Origin: Nevskia sp.
GTDB taxonomy: Bacteria > Pseudomonadota > Gammaproteobacteria > Nevskiales > Nevskiaceae
DNA: 51,499 nucleotides
Reading direction: 5' to 3'
Assembly: GCF_023266035.1 (NCBI RefSeq)
Contig: NZ_JAHFRY010000012.1
Coordinates: forward strand, 1 to 51,499
Shown here in pieces: positions 29,620-38,400 of this stretch. The position numbers were made by a program, and so were the translations under genes. Each line of letters begins with the position of its first letter. Within the stretch, counting starts at the first letter, position 1. Under the pieces are notes generated by a model. That model was given only the letters and a program-made list of their open reading frames with translations. It was not told the origin of the DNA and did no database searches.

Positions 29620-29646
29620 TCCAGGCGAGAACGCTGCTGGAAAATG

Positions 29647-29671
29647 ACGCCGACTCCGAGTCGGCGTTTTT
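29647..29671 (+). terminator. Rho-independent terminator of the atp operon
   Basis: ACGCCGACT (29647-29655) and AGTCGGCGT (29659-29667) form a perfect 9-bp stem with a 3-nt loop, followed by a T-run at 29667-29671 and preceded by an A-run. It starts 28 nt after the atpC stop. Confidence 0.93.
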
Positions 29672-29874
29672 CATGGTGTTTCCGAATCGCCCCAGAGTTG
29701 CCCCACAGCCTTCGCGCGCAGCCGCTGGTCGATCAGGCGCTAGGATTGTCTTGAAAGTGAAGCGGCAAGGCCGTAAACATAGGCTCAGTGATGGTCTATT
29801 GAGCGGTTAAGCAACCGAGGGCGCACTTTTTGCGTTCTCCAATGTCGTAAGCACAGGTAACCGAAACCAGAGCG

Positions 29875-30351
29875 ATGCAACCGTCCCTGTTCCCCACCAT
29901 CCGACGACTCGTCGCGACCCGCGCCATGCGGATTGTGTCTTTGTTCGTGTTCGCGATGTGCACGGTGACTTGGGTGGCGCAATCGGTATCGGCGATTCAG
30001 GACAACCCGCGCGTGCCCGGCTCCGAGGCTGCGGCAATCATGGCTGCGGCGAAATCTGTGGATCTCGCGGCAGCGAAAGCGCTTGCCGTGCAGGTCGACG
30101 ACGAAGCTGTCGACTGCTCTGCCGGTAGTGAAGGCGATGAATGCGAAGCCGACGTCATGGCCCTGGTGGCCCTCGACGAAACGCATGACATCAAGCTGTT
30201 CTTCCTGCGTGAGTTCACGCATCTGCTGCAACCTGCGGTTGGCCGCGTTCCCCGCAACAGGGACTTTGGCGCCATCACGCGCATGTCGTCGGAAACCTTC
30301 CGCCCCCCGGACATCCGGATCGGGGTGCAGGGGCGTTTGCTCCAAGCCTGA
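29875..30351 (+). CDS. Exported protein of unknown function
   Basis: A 158-residue protein I do not recognise. A hydrophobic stretch at about 18-40 ends in VSA and reads as a Sec signal peptide, especially if translation starts at the second ATG (29926). The mature part is acidic around DCSAGSEGDEC, with two cysteines ten residues apart that could form a disulfide, then a basic C-terminal third. Codons are G/C-ended in this frame, which supports it over the long open frame on the other strand. It stands alone between the atp terminator and the carbonic anhydrase gene. Confidence 0.55.
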   Translation: MQPSLFPTIRRLVATRAMRIVSLFVFAMCTVTWVAQSVSAIQDNPRVPGSEAAAIMAAAKSVDLAAAKALAVQVDDEAVDCSAGSEGDECEADVMALVALDETHDIKLFFLREFTHLLQPAVGRVPRNRDFGAITRMSSETFRPPDIRIGVQGRLLQA

Positions 30352-30358
30352 GTCCACC

Positions 30359-30383
30359 GGCAACCGCGTTTTGAGCGGTTGCC
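30359..30383 (+). terminator. Hairpin after the exported protein gene
   Basis: GGCAACCGC (30359-30367) and GCGGTTGCC (30375-30383) are perfectly complementary around a 7-nt loop containing TTTT. It begins 8 nt after the stop codon. There is no T-run behind it, so termination efficiency is uncertain. Confidence 0.45.
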
Positions 30384-30532
30384 AGAAGTCTCCAGAGCCC
30401 ATCCGTAAGCGGCGTGATGCCGCATGAGGATCGAGCAAGTAGTGCAATCCGATATTCCAACGTGTCGAGCAAACTGTGTCCGCATCGAAGATGCGCGCTG
30501 CAGTCTCGGCCGACGACATTCAAGGTGACGAG

Positions 30533-31282
30533 ATGGAAAAGCTGATCAAGGGTTTCGAGTTGTTTCGCAAGGTCACGTATCCGACTAAGCAGCGCCTGTT
30601 CAAAAAGCTGGCTTCGGCCCAGGCGCCGCACACGCTGGTGATCACCTGTGCGGATTCGCGCGTGGTGCCGGAGTACTTCACCTCAAGCGATCCGGGCCAG
30701 CTGTTCGTGGTTCGCAACGTCGGCAACATCGTGCCGCCGTATGCGCAGTTCACCGGCGGCGTGTCGGCGGCGATCGAATACGCCGTTGTGGCGCTCGGCG
30801 TGAAGGACATCGTCATCTGCGGCCATTCCGATTGCGGCGCGATGAAGGCAACGCTGAATCCGGCCAGCGTCAGCGAGATGCAGGCTGTCGCGGCCTGGCT
30901 GCGCCACGCCGAAGTGGCCAAGCATGTGCTCGATGAGAACTACACGCTCGACAGCAACGCCTCCCGTCTGTACGCACTGACCGAAGAAAACGTCATTGCC
31001 CAGCTGGACCACCTGCGGACCCATCCGTCGGTCGCCGCCCGCATCGCGTCCGGCAAGCTCGGCATTCATGGCTGGATCTACGACATTGAAACGGCCGACA
31101 TCCGGGTTTTCGATCCGGATGAGCGCAAGTTCGTCACCCTGGAAATTCAGGATGACACCATCACCGCAAAGCTTCCGGTGGCGGCAGCCGATGCGCTTGC
31201 CGAGGGCAAGCGGCGCCCATCGACGGCGGCCTCGCGCGCCAATGGCATTCGCGCCGTGGTCTATGCCGGAACCGATCTGTGA
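30533..31282 (+). CDS. Beta-class carbonic anhydrase
   Basis: A 249-residue zinc enzyme that interconverts CO2 and bicarbonate. The zinc ligands are Cys39 in CADSR, His98 and Cys101 in CGHSDCG, with the catalytic Asp41-Arg43 dyad. The frame opens earlier (30476), but the ATG at 30533 has GGTGACGAG as Shine-Dalgarno and gives the conserved MEKLIKGFELFR start. There is no signal peptide, so it is cytoplasmic. The C-terminal 30 residues are longer than usual and basic. Its TGA lies inside the GTG start of the SulP gene (GTGA), which means the two proteins are made together. Confidence 0.93.
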   Translation: MEKLIKGFELFRKVTYPTKQRLFKKLASAQAPHTLVITCADSRVVPEYFTSSDPGQLFVVRNVGNIVPPYAQFTGGVSAAIEYAVVALGVKDIVICGHSDCGAMKATLNPASVSEMQAVAAWLRHAEVAKHVLDENYTLDSNASRLYALTEENVIAQLDHLRTHPSVAARIASGKLGIHGWIYDIETADIRVFDPDERKFVTLEIQDDTITAKLPVAAADALAEGKRRPSTAASRANGIRAVVYAGTDL

Positions 31283-32835
31283 GCGCCGTTCCGAACACGG
31301 CGGCGAGCAGCCCAGCCCGCAGCGGCAATCTGTTCGCTGACTTCCTGGCGTCGATCGTGGTGTTCCTGGTCGCCGTGCCGCTGTGCATGGGCATCGCGAT
31401 CGCGTCCGGCGTGCCGCCAGCGGCAGGCCTGATCAGCGGCATCATCGGCGGCCTCGCCGTCGGCGCCATTGCCGGTTCGCCGCTGCTGGTCAGCGGTCCG
31501 GCTGCCGGCTTGGCGGTGCTGGTGTTCGAACTGGTGCAGACACACGGCATCGTGGCACTCGGCCCGGTGGTGTTGCTGGCCGGACTGATCCAGGTCGTGG
31601 CCGGTATCACCGGCCTCGGCATGTGGTTCCGCATGGTGTCGCCGGCGGTGGTCAACGGCATGCTCGCCGGCATCGGCGTGCTGATCATCGCCTCGCAGTT
31701 CCACGTGATGTTCGATGCCAAGCCGCTGCCAACCGGTTTCCAGAACTTCTTCGCGGCACCGAAGCTGATCTTCAACTCGATCACCAACGGCGCAGGGGCC
31801 CAGGCGGCGCTGCTGGGTCTGGCAACGATCGCGATGATCCTGGCCTGGGACAAGCTGCGGCCGAAGCAACTGAGGCTGTTCCCCGGCGTGCTGTTCGCAA
31901 TCGTCGCGGCGACGGCGATCGCCGAACTGATGCAGTTGCCGATCAACCGAGTCGCGCTGCCGGACAATCTGGTCGCGGGGATCGACTGGGTGCTGCCGAA
32001 GGACGCGATGCTGCTGTTCTCCAAGCCGACGCTGCTGGTTTCGGCATTCGCCTTCGCGTTCATTGCCAGTGCCGAAACCTTGTTGTCAGCCGCCGCAGTT
32101 GATCGCATGCACAACGGCCCGCGCACCAAGTACAGCCGCGAGCTGGCAGCGCAGGGCGTTGGCAACGCGCTCTGCGGCCTGATGGGCGCACTGCCGATGA
32201 CCGGCGTGATCGTGCGCAGCGCGGCGAACGTGCAGGCAGGTGCAACTTCGCGGCTGTCGACGATCCTGCACGGCGCCTGGATTCTCGCCTTCGTGCTGCT
32301 GCTGCCGTGGCTGTTGCGCATGGCTCCGGTTGCAGCACTGGCCGGCATCCTGGTCTACACCGGCTTCAAGATGGTCAAGCCTTCGCAGGTCAGGGAACTG
32401 GCCGAGTTCGGTCGCGGCAATGTCGCCGTTTACGCGGTCACTGCGTTGGTGATCGTGGCCACCGATCTGCTGATGGGCGTGATGGTCGGTATCGGCTTCG
32501 CGCTGCTGCGCCTGGCACTGCGTTCGGCACGGCTGCACCTGAATCTCAAGGCCGGCAATCAGCCGAACCAGAAGACCTTGCGCATGGTCGGCTTCGCCAC
32601 CTTCCTGAACATTCCGTGGATCGTGAAGATTCTCGACGAGATCGAACCAGGCACCGAGCTGAGTTTGGACATCGAACGTCTGCGTCACGTCGATTACGCG
32701 GTACTGGTGCTGTTGCAGGATTGGGCGCGCATGGCGCCGGTCAACGGTTCCGCGCTGCTGGTCGACTGGGAACTGCTGAAGAGCCGTTCCGAAGGTGGCG
32801 ACGAGCGCCGCGAACTGGTTCAGGTCACGGCTTGA
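31279..32835 (+). CDS. SulP-family anion transporter (probable bicarbonate)
   Basis: A 518-residue inner-membrane transporter with 10-12 or more helices in the SulP fold (about 20-425); the N-terminal ADFLASIVVFLVAVPLCMGIAIASG is typical. The C-terminal 100 residues are a divergent STAS-like domain (LSLDIERLRHVDYAVLVLL). Family members carry sulfate, bicarbonate or other anions. Its four-base overlap with a carbonic anhydrase gene suggests bicarbonate as substrate, but this is inference. It starts with GTG at 31279. A strong terminator follows 47 bp after the stop. Confidence 0.9.
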   Translation: MSAVPNTAASSPARSGNLFADFLASIVVFLVAVPLCMGIAIASGVPPAAGLISGIIGGLAVGAIAGSPLLVSGPAAGLAVLVFELVQTHGIVALGPVVLLAGLIQVVAGITGLGMWFRMVSPAVVNGMLAGIGVLIIASQFHVMFDAKPLPTGFQNFFAAPKLIFNSITNGAGAQAALLGLATIAMILAWDKLRPKQLRLFPGVLFAIVAATAIAELMQLPINRVALPDNLVAGIDWVLPKDAMLLFSKPTLLVSAFAFAFIASAETLLSAAAVDRMHNGPRTKYSRELAAQGVGNALCGLMGALPMTGVIVRSAANVQAGATSRLSTILHGAWILAFVLLLPWLLRMAPVAALAGILVYTGFKMVKPSQVRELAEFGRGNVAVYAVTALVIVATDLLMGVMVGIGFALLRLALRSARLHLNLKAGNQPNQKTLRMVGFATFLNIPWIVKILDEIEPGTELSLDIERLRHVDYAVLVLLQDWARMAPVNGSALLVDWELLKSRSEGGDERRELVQVTA

Positions 32836-32881
32836 AAACCGGCTGATCGGCGGGTCTTTCGAGACCGGCTGATCAACTCTG

Positions 32882-32914
32882 GCCCGCCTCGCGATTCGCG
32901 TGGCGGGCTTTTTT
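32882..32914 (+). terminator. Rho-independent terminator after the SulP gene
   Basis: GCCCGCC (32882-32888) pairs with GGCGGGC (32902-32908), an inner CGCG/CGCG adds stability, and six Ts follow at 32909-32914. It lies before the glmU start and separates the two units. Confidence 0.9.
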
Positions 32915-32965
32915 GTGGCCCTTGCAATGGCCTTATCATCGCCGCTGAATTCCAGCGTTCATGCC

Positions 32966-34342
32966 ATGACAGACAGAGTCCACGCCATCGTTCTCGCCGC
33001 AGGCCAGGGTACGCGCATGAAAAGCGCACTGCCGAAGGTGCTGCACCCGGTTGGCGGCCAGCCGATGCTCGGCCACGTGCTCGATGCCGCAGCGTCCGCC
33101 GGCATCGTTTTGTCGCACATCGTGCTCGGTCATGGCGCCGAGAAAGTCAGCGCCTGGCTGGCCTCGCGCTCGGCAGAACCGCCGCGCTCCGTGTTGCAAC
33201 AGAAGCAGCTCGGCACCGCGCATGCAGTCTCCCAGGCGATGCCGGAGGTGCCGGATACCGCGCTGGTCGTCGTGCTTTATGGCGACGTGCCGCTGATCAC
33301 GGCGGAAACGGTGGCGGCGCTGATCACGGCCGCGAAGGATGGCTTCGCACTGGTCACCGTCACCCTCGATCAGCCGCGCGGCTACGGCCGTATCCTGCGC
33401 GACGCCGCCGGGCGGGTTACCGGCATCGTCGAAGAGAAAGACGCCACACCGGAGCAGCGCCAGATTCGCGAGGTCAATACCGGCTTGATGGCAGCGTCTG
33501 CGCGCCGGCTGCGCCGCTGGCTGAGCCATGTCGGCAATGACAACGCCAACGGGGAGTACTACCTGACCGATGTCGTCAGCCTTGCGGCCAAGGACGGCAT
33601 CGTCGTGCGCACGGTCAGTGCGGCTGCCAGTGAGGAAGTTGAAGGCGTCAACGACCCGTTGCAGCTGGCGCGCGCCGAGCGCGCCTTCCAGCGCCGCAAC
33701 GTCGAGCGCCTGCAGCGCGACGGTCTGTATCTGGCTGATCCGGCGCGCTTCGATCTGCGCGGCAGCTTGAGCATCGGCCGCGACGTGCGCATCGATGTCG
33801 GCTGCGTGCTGGAAGGCAAGGTCGAACTCGGTGATGACGTGCAGATCGGCCCGTACTGCCTGCTGCGCGATGTCAGCATCGCCGCCGGCACCCGCATCGA
33901 TGCCTTCTCGGTGCTCCATGAAGCGAGCGCAGGCCGCGCCTGCATCATCGGCCCCTATGCGCGGCTCAGGCCCGGCACCGTGCTCGGTGACGGCGTGCAC
34001 ATCGGCAATTTCGTCGAGCTGAAGAAGACCACGGTCGGCGCTGGTTCCAAGGCCAACCATCTGGCCTATGTCGGCGATGCGGTGGTCGGCGCGCGGGTCA
34101 ACATCGGTGCCGGCGTGATCACCTGCAACTACGATGGCGCCAACAAGTTCACGACGACGATCGGCGATGACGCCTTCATCGGCACCGACAGCCAACTGGT
34201 CGCGCCGGTGACCATCGGCCGTGGCGCCTACATCGCCGCCGGTTCGACGATCGCCAAGGACGCGCCGGCCGATCAGCTGACCATCAACCGTTCGCGAGAG
34301 CAGCGTTCGTTGCCGGGCTGGAAGCGGCCGACCAAGGGTTGA
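32966..34342 (+). CDS. glmU: Bifunctional UDP-GlcNAc synthesis enzyme GlmU
   Basis: A 458-residue enzyme. The N-terminal pyrophosphorylase has the nucleotide motif LAAGQGTRMKS (10-20) and Lys24 in ALPKVLHP; the C-terminal left-handed beta-helix (from about 250) carries the acetyltransferase, with AYVGDAVVGARVNIGAG and TCNYDG. It makes UDP-N-acetylglucosamine from GlcN-1-P for peptidoglycan and LPS. The ATG at 32966 is chosen because MTDRVHAIVLAAG is the conserved start; an ATG five bases earlier is out of frame. No glmS follows. The last 59 bp overlap a convergent gene. Confidence 0.96.
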   Translation: MTDRVHAIVLAAGQGTRMKSALPKVLHPVGGQPMLGHVLDAAASAGIVLSHIVLGHGAEKVSAWLASRSAEPPRSVLQQKQLGTAHAVSQAMPEVPDTALVVVLYGDVPLITAETVAALITAAKDGFALVTVTLDQPRGYGRILRDAAGRVTGIVEEKDATPEQRQIREVNTGLMAASARRLRRWLSHVGNDNANGEYYLTDVVSLAAKDGIVVRTVSAAASEEVEGVNDPLQLARAERAFQRRNVERLQRDGLYLADPARFDLRGSLSIGRDVRIDVGCVLEGKVELGDDVQIGPYCLLRDVSIAAGTRIDAFSVLHEASAGRACIIGPYARLRPGTVLGDGVHIGNFVELKKTTVGAGSKANHLAYVGDAVVGARVNIGAGVITCNYDGANKFTTTIGDDAFIGTDSQLVAPVTIGRGAYIAAGSTIAKDAPADQLTINRSREQRSLPGWKRPTKG

Positions 34343-34811
34343 GCTGCACGCGGTCGTCGTCGTCGATCAGGCGATTGGCGAGCAACCAGCGCCGCGCGTC
34401 GTCGACATCGCCTGCAAACCAGGCCGCTGCCGAGCCGAGGATGAAGCTGTAGCCCCAGGCATCCATGTCGAGGAATACCCGAGCACGTGAGTAGCCGCGC
34501 AGCTGCTCGGCCAGCAGGCACTGCAGATAGCAGACCGCGTTTTCCTCGGTGTCGGTGCCGCCGGCATCGGTGTGCAGGCCGGCGCGGCGGGCGTCGTCCA
34601 TGCAGATCCAGTGACAGGCTTCGTGGAGCGCCGAATGCACAGGCGTGTCCGGCCGCAGATAGAGCTGCGCGCCGACCAGACCAGCTTCCGGCTCGCCCCA
34701 GTAGCTGCCGGGAATCGTGGCGTCGGCTGGCAGCCAGACGATGCTCAAGCCCCAGGGGCCGAGCAGGTCGGCGAGGGCGTGATCGGGCAGGGCGGAGCAG
34801 GGCGTGACCAT
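34284..34811 (-). CDS. Conserved-looking protein with HExxH motif
   Basis: A 175-residue protein of unknown function. HEACH at 63-67 is a zinc-metallopeptidase-type HExxH. A possible third ligand region is EENAVCYLQCLL at about 89-100, where an EE-x-x pattern lies 25 residues downstream. No signal peptide. Codons are G/C-ended in this frame. Its last 59 bp run antisense to the end of glmU, so the two 3' ends overlap. Behind its start lies the 154-bp multi-hairpin repeat and then pilE. I cannot name a family; a small intracellular metalloprotease is possible. Confidence 0.65.
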   Translation of the reverse strand: MVTPCSALPDHALADLLGPWGLSIVWLPADATIPGSYWGEPEAGLVGAQLYLRPDTPVHSALHEACHWICMDDARRAGLHTDAGGTDTEENAVCYLQCLLAEQLRGYSRARVFLDMDAWGYSFILGSAAAWFAGDVDDARRWLLANRLIDDDDRVQLNPWSAASSPATNAALANG

Positions 34812-34853
34812 CCGCGAATTAGAACGTTTTTCGGCTGATGGGATTGATAAATT

Positions 34854-35007
34854 CCGTCATGCCCGCGCAGGCGGGTATCCAGTTCTGAGGTGGCGCGCTG
34901 AGGCCAAAACTGGATTGTTGAGCGCATCCCTGCGCTCAACCTGCTTGCGCAGGCTTACGCTCCGATTCGCTCCCGGCGAATCGGTCCCGCCTGCGCGGGA
35001 ATGACGG
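34854..35007. repeat. 154-bp multi-hairpin repeat with 22-bp inverted ends
   Basis: The ends are inverted copies: 34854-34875 and 34986-35007 match over 22 bp with one mismatch, with the core GCGCAGGCGGG. Inside lie three clean hairpins: GTTGAGCGCA/TGCGCTCAAC (34917-34940), CCTGC/GCAGG (34940-34953) and CCGATTCGC/GCGAATCGG (34962-34984). It encodes nothing. The ends resemble palindromes commonly dispersed in proteobacterial genomes. It sits 16 bp downstream of the pilE stop and may also act as a 3' stabiliser or terminator. Confidence 0.8.
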
Positions 35008-35023
35008 ATGGCGTGGGGCGGGG

Positions 35024-35428
35024 CTACCAGCAGGCGCTGGTCACCACACCACTGCTATCGACGGCGCTGCGTTCGGCCAGTTGGTTCAGGCTGAGGCTGC
35101 GGCAGGCCAGGTCATCGGCCTGCACGCCTTGAGCGGTCGCGCTCAGGGTGTAGCTGCTCGCGTCGCGAGCCACGGTAACGCTGTAGCGATGGTCGGCGCT
35201 GTCCTGCGGGCTGGTGATCACGCAGGCGGAATCGTCGTAGCGGCCGAACTGGGTCTGGCAGCGCTCCAGCGTCTGGGCCAGTTCGGTCAGCGCGATCCGG
35301 GCATCGGTACGCCGGCTCTTGCGCACGCTGTTCTGGTAGCTGGGCAGGGCAATCATCGCGAGCAGCGCGATCACCGTGACCACCACCATCAGCTCGATCA
35401 GCGTGAAGCCGCTTTGCTTGCGCTTCAT
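35024..35428 (-). CDS. pilE: Type IV minor pilin PilE
   Basis: A 134-residue pilin-like protein. The class III prepilin signal reads KRKQSG|FTLIE with cleavage after Gly7 and Glu12 as mature position 5, followed by the hydrophobic N-terminal helix. Four cysteines in the globular part (in ERCQTQ, DSACVI, LACRS and the final SACW) can form two disulfides. In Pseudomonas PilE helps prime pilus assembly with the other minor pilins. Its ATG overlaps the pilY1 TGA (ATGA), so translation is coupled. It is the last gene of the operon; no pilY2 gene precedes it. Confidence 0.9.
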   Translation of the reverse strand: MKRKQSGFTLIELMVVVTVIALLAMIALPSYQNSVRKSRRTDARIALTELAQTLERCQTQFGRYDDSACVITSPQDSADHRYSVTVARDASSYTLSATAQGVQADDLACRSLSLNQLAERSAVDSSGVVTSACW

Positions 35429-38400
35429 CGCATCTGCCTCCACGACAGCCGGCCACCGGGCTCGAAGCTGGGCGGCGGCTCGATGGTGGTGTCGATGCCG
35501 CCGGTGGTGCCGCTGGCCAGCTTCACCTCGAAGGCGCCGGTGGTGATGATCGCCGGCGTCTTGATGATGCCCTCCTTCGATTGCCGGCCACTGACCGCCA
35601 TCCGCACGCCACCGACCACGATCTGGTCCTCGCTGTTGAACGCGGTGTCGCGGTTGAGATCGAACGGCGTGGTGGCGCGTCGTGAGCCGCTGACCGCGTC
35701 GATCTCCATCAGGTAGCTGTCGCCGCCGAAGCCGCAGGCGGCGGTGTTCGGGATCAGCGTAGTGAAGATCACCGCGCCGCCGCGGAGGATCGGCGTCGAC
35801 ACCTGACGCTCGCCGGCATCCGGCAGGTTCAGATACCAGCCGAGCTGGCTGGCGGTCGGCGTGTTGTTGGTGGTGGCACGGACCTTCTCGGTCTGGCTGC
35901 CGAAAGCCTGCGTCACGGTGGCGATCACCTGCTGGCCGAGCAGCGAAGCCCGGCTGCTCGGTGGCGCGCTGCCGTTGTCGGCATCGCGGATCGCGTAGAA
36001 CGTGTTGCCGACCGTGCCGGCGGTGTTGTAGTCGCTGCGGAAGTACGAACCGGTGCCGAAGTAGACGAGATAGCCGCCGTCCGGATGGATGCCGACTTCT
36101 GCCCGGGCGGTGATCGGCTGGCGATTGCTGGTGGTGCAGGGGTCGGCGCTGCAGGCGCGATACAGCGGCACCGGCGTGGTGCCGCTCTTGAAGGCGAAAT
36201 CCCAGGCCGCCGGGTTGGTGCCGCGCAGGTCGATCTTCCACAGGTTGCCTTTCAGATCGCCGGCGTAGATCAGATCGGTGACCCGATCGCCGTCGACATC
36301 GACCGGGATCGGCGCCGACATGCCGTTGTCGCTGCCGACACCGGTGTCGAATTTGCGGATCACGCTGCCGTCGTCGAGCTTGACCAGATACAGCACGGCC
36401 TTGCCATTGGTGCTGTTGTAGCCGTTGGCGATCAGCGCCGCCCACTGGTCGTTGGCCAGCCGCACGATCGCCGCTTGCGGATACGAGTAGCCCATGTCGA
36501 CATCGCTGCTCGGCGTGAACTCCCACAGGACGTTGCTGGTGCCGAAGCTGGTGGGATCGGTCACGTCCAGCGCGAACACCGATTGGCCGCCGCCGCCCAG
36601 CGTGCCGAGCAACACTGTTTTCCAGTTGCCGTTGACTCGGGCATCGAGCAGGCGCACGGCGCCGTCGACGAGATAGCGATGGTTCTGGTTCCAGGCCTGA
36701 TCGCTCACCGCACTCAGGCCGCTGTAGACGGCGTCCGGCACGTAGGCCAGTTGCTCGACGCCGTCGGTGGCGCGGAAGCCATGCAGCATGCCGTCGTTGG
36801 CGCCGACATAGACCATCGTCGGGCGGGCCTTGTAGGCAGCGCTGTCGCGGAACGCCGTGTAGCTGGTGCCTTCGGTGCCCGGCAGGCGCGCGTAGCCGTA
36901 GTCCTGCTGGCCGGCGAAAGCGGGATCGGAATTGACGATGTCGCCGAGCACGGTCGTGGCGCTGCGGCGGCGCAGTGCGGGGGCAACGTCACCCTCATTG
37001 CTGCGATCGCCGCGCAGCCAGCCGAGGCGGTTCTGGCCGTTGTTGTCGGTGGTGCCGGCGCCGTCCTTGTTCAGCGCCGCGATCTGCGTGCTGTTCAGCT
37101 GGGTCCAGAGGAAACTGCGGCCACGATTGCCGAGGGAACGGGTCGGGTCGTAGGTCAGGATATTGCGACTCGCGGCGGCCGGCAGGCGCAGGGCGGCGTC
37201 CCAGATCGGCGTGCCGACGGTGCCGTCTAGCCGTACCGGCAGCGCCAGCAACTGGCCGCTCCAGTCGCCAGTGGCGAAACGCGCCTGGTAGATCGCGGTA
37301 TCGGCGGTCAGGCGCGTGGAATTGGTCGCAATCGATGCGGCTGCGCTGGTTCGCGCGGCGATGTCGTTGAGTGCGTTCTGCAGCGCGATCTGCAACTGCG
37401 ATGCGTTGTTTGCCGTGTACGACTTGCCCTGTCCGTACTCGGCGGCGTCCTGCAGCATCTGGTTGTTGATCGCCAGGCCGATCGAATAAGTCTGGATGCG
37501 CTGGGTCTTGAACGTCGCATCTTCGTAGCTGACGCCAGTGAGATCGTTGCCGGATTTCTTCAGATCAGTGTCGTAGGCGAACTTGGCCAGATCGTCGAGA
37601 TACAGCGTCCAGGCTTCCTGGCTTTCGCTGGTGCCGCTCTGGCCGCGAAAGCCGTCTGAGTAGCGCGGGAAGAACGGATAGGTGGTCGAGGTCGTCGACG
37701 GCGCCTTGCCATCCCAGTTCGGCAGGCTCAGGAAGCTGTTGGCGAGATCGTCCGGGTCGTTGGTCGGGAACGTGCTGTCGTAGGTCGGGAAGCCGTCGGT
37801 GACGACGATGACGAAGTTCTTCTGGCAGCGGTACTGCACCGGGCTCGTGTAGGTGCCGGTGTTGTAGTACGAAGTCAGTCCGCGGAAATAGCGGGTGATC
37901 TCGTAGAAGGTTTCGGCCAGCGGCGTGTTGCTGTTGGCGGCCAGCGCATTGATGGCGCTGGTGACCGTGGCTGGCGTGCTGCCGCAGTTGGCGACGATCT
38001 TGCCGCCCGGGCCCTGATCGCCACCGCTGATGGGTGGATTGAAGCGCGCCAGGCCCCAGCGCAAGGTCGGATTGGCGTTGACGATGCCGGTCGCCACATT
38101 TTTCGCCGCGCTCAGCCGGGTCTCGTTCGGAATCGTGCCGGTGGTGAGATTGCTGTTGCTCGCGTAGGTCGCGAACAGGTAGTTCAGGTAGTTGCCGGTG
38201 TAGCGGGTATTGGCGCCGGACGGTGTCGGCAGGCTCAGGCATTTGCGCGTGCCGGTACCGCTCGGCCGACCCTCGAGGCGGCCGCTGGAGCAGCCGCCGA
38301 CCTTGATGTCGCTCATGCCGACATTGCCATCGGTGGCGGTCCAGCACTGGGTGTTGCTGTTGTTGCCGCAGGTACGCGGGCTCCAGTCGGCGTAGATGGT

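Noticed and set aside
29785-30519. A 244-codon minus-strand frame opposite the exported protein gene
   Set aside because: The product is His/Arg-rich with no motif, and codon bias favours the plus-strand frame, which also has a signal peptide.
31705-31720. A CACGTG-centred sequence in the SulP gene as a possible parS site
   Set aside because: Only the central six bases fit; the flanks disagree with the palindromic consensus at most positions.
36085-37230. A long plus-strand frame inside pilY1
   Set aside because: It is antisense to a certain gene, has no recognisable domain, and shows the composition of a shadow frame.
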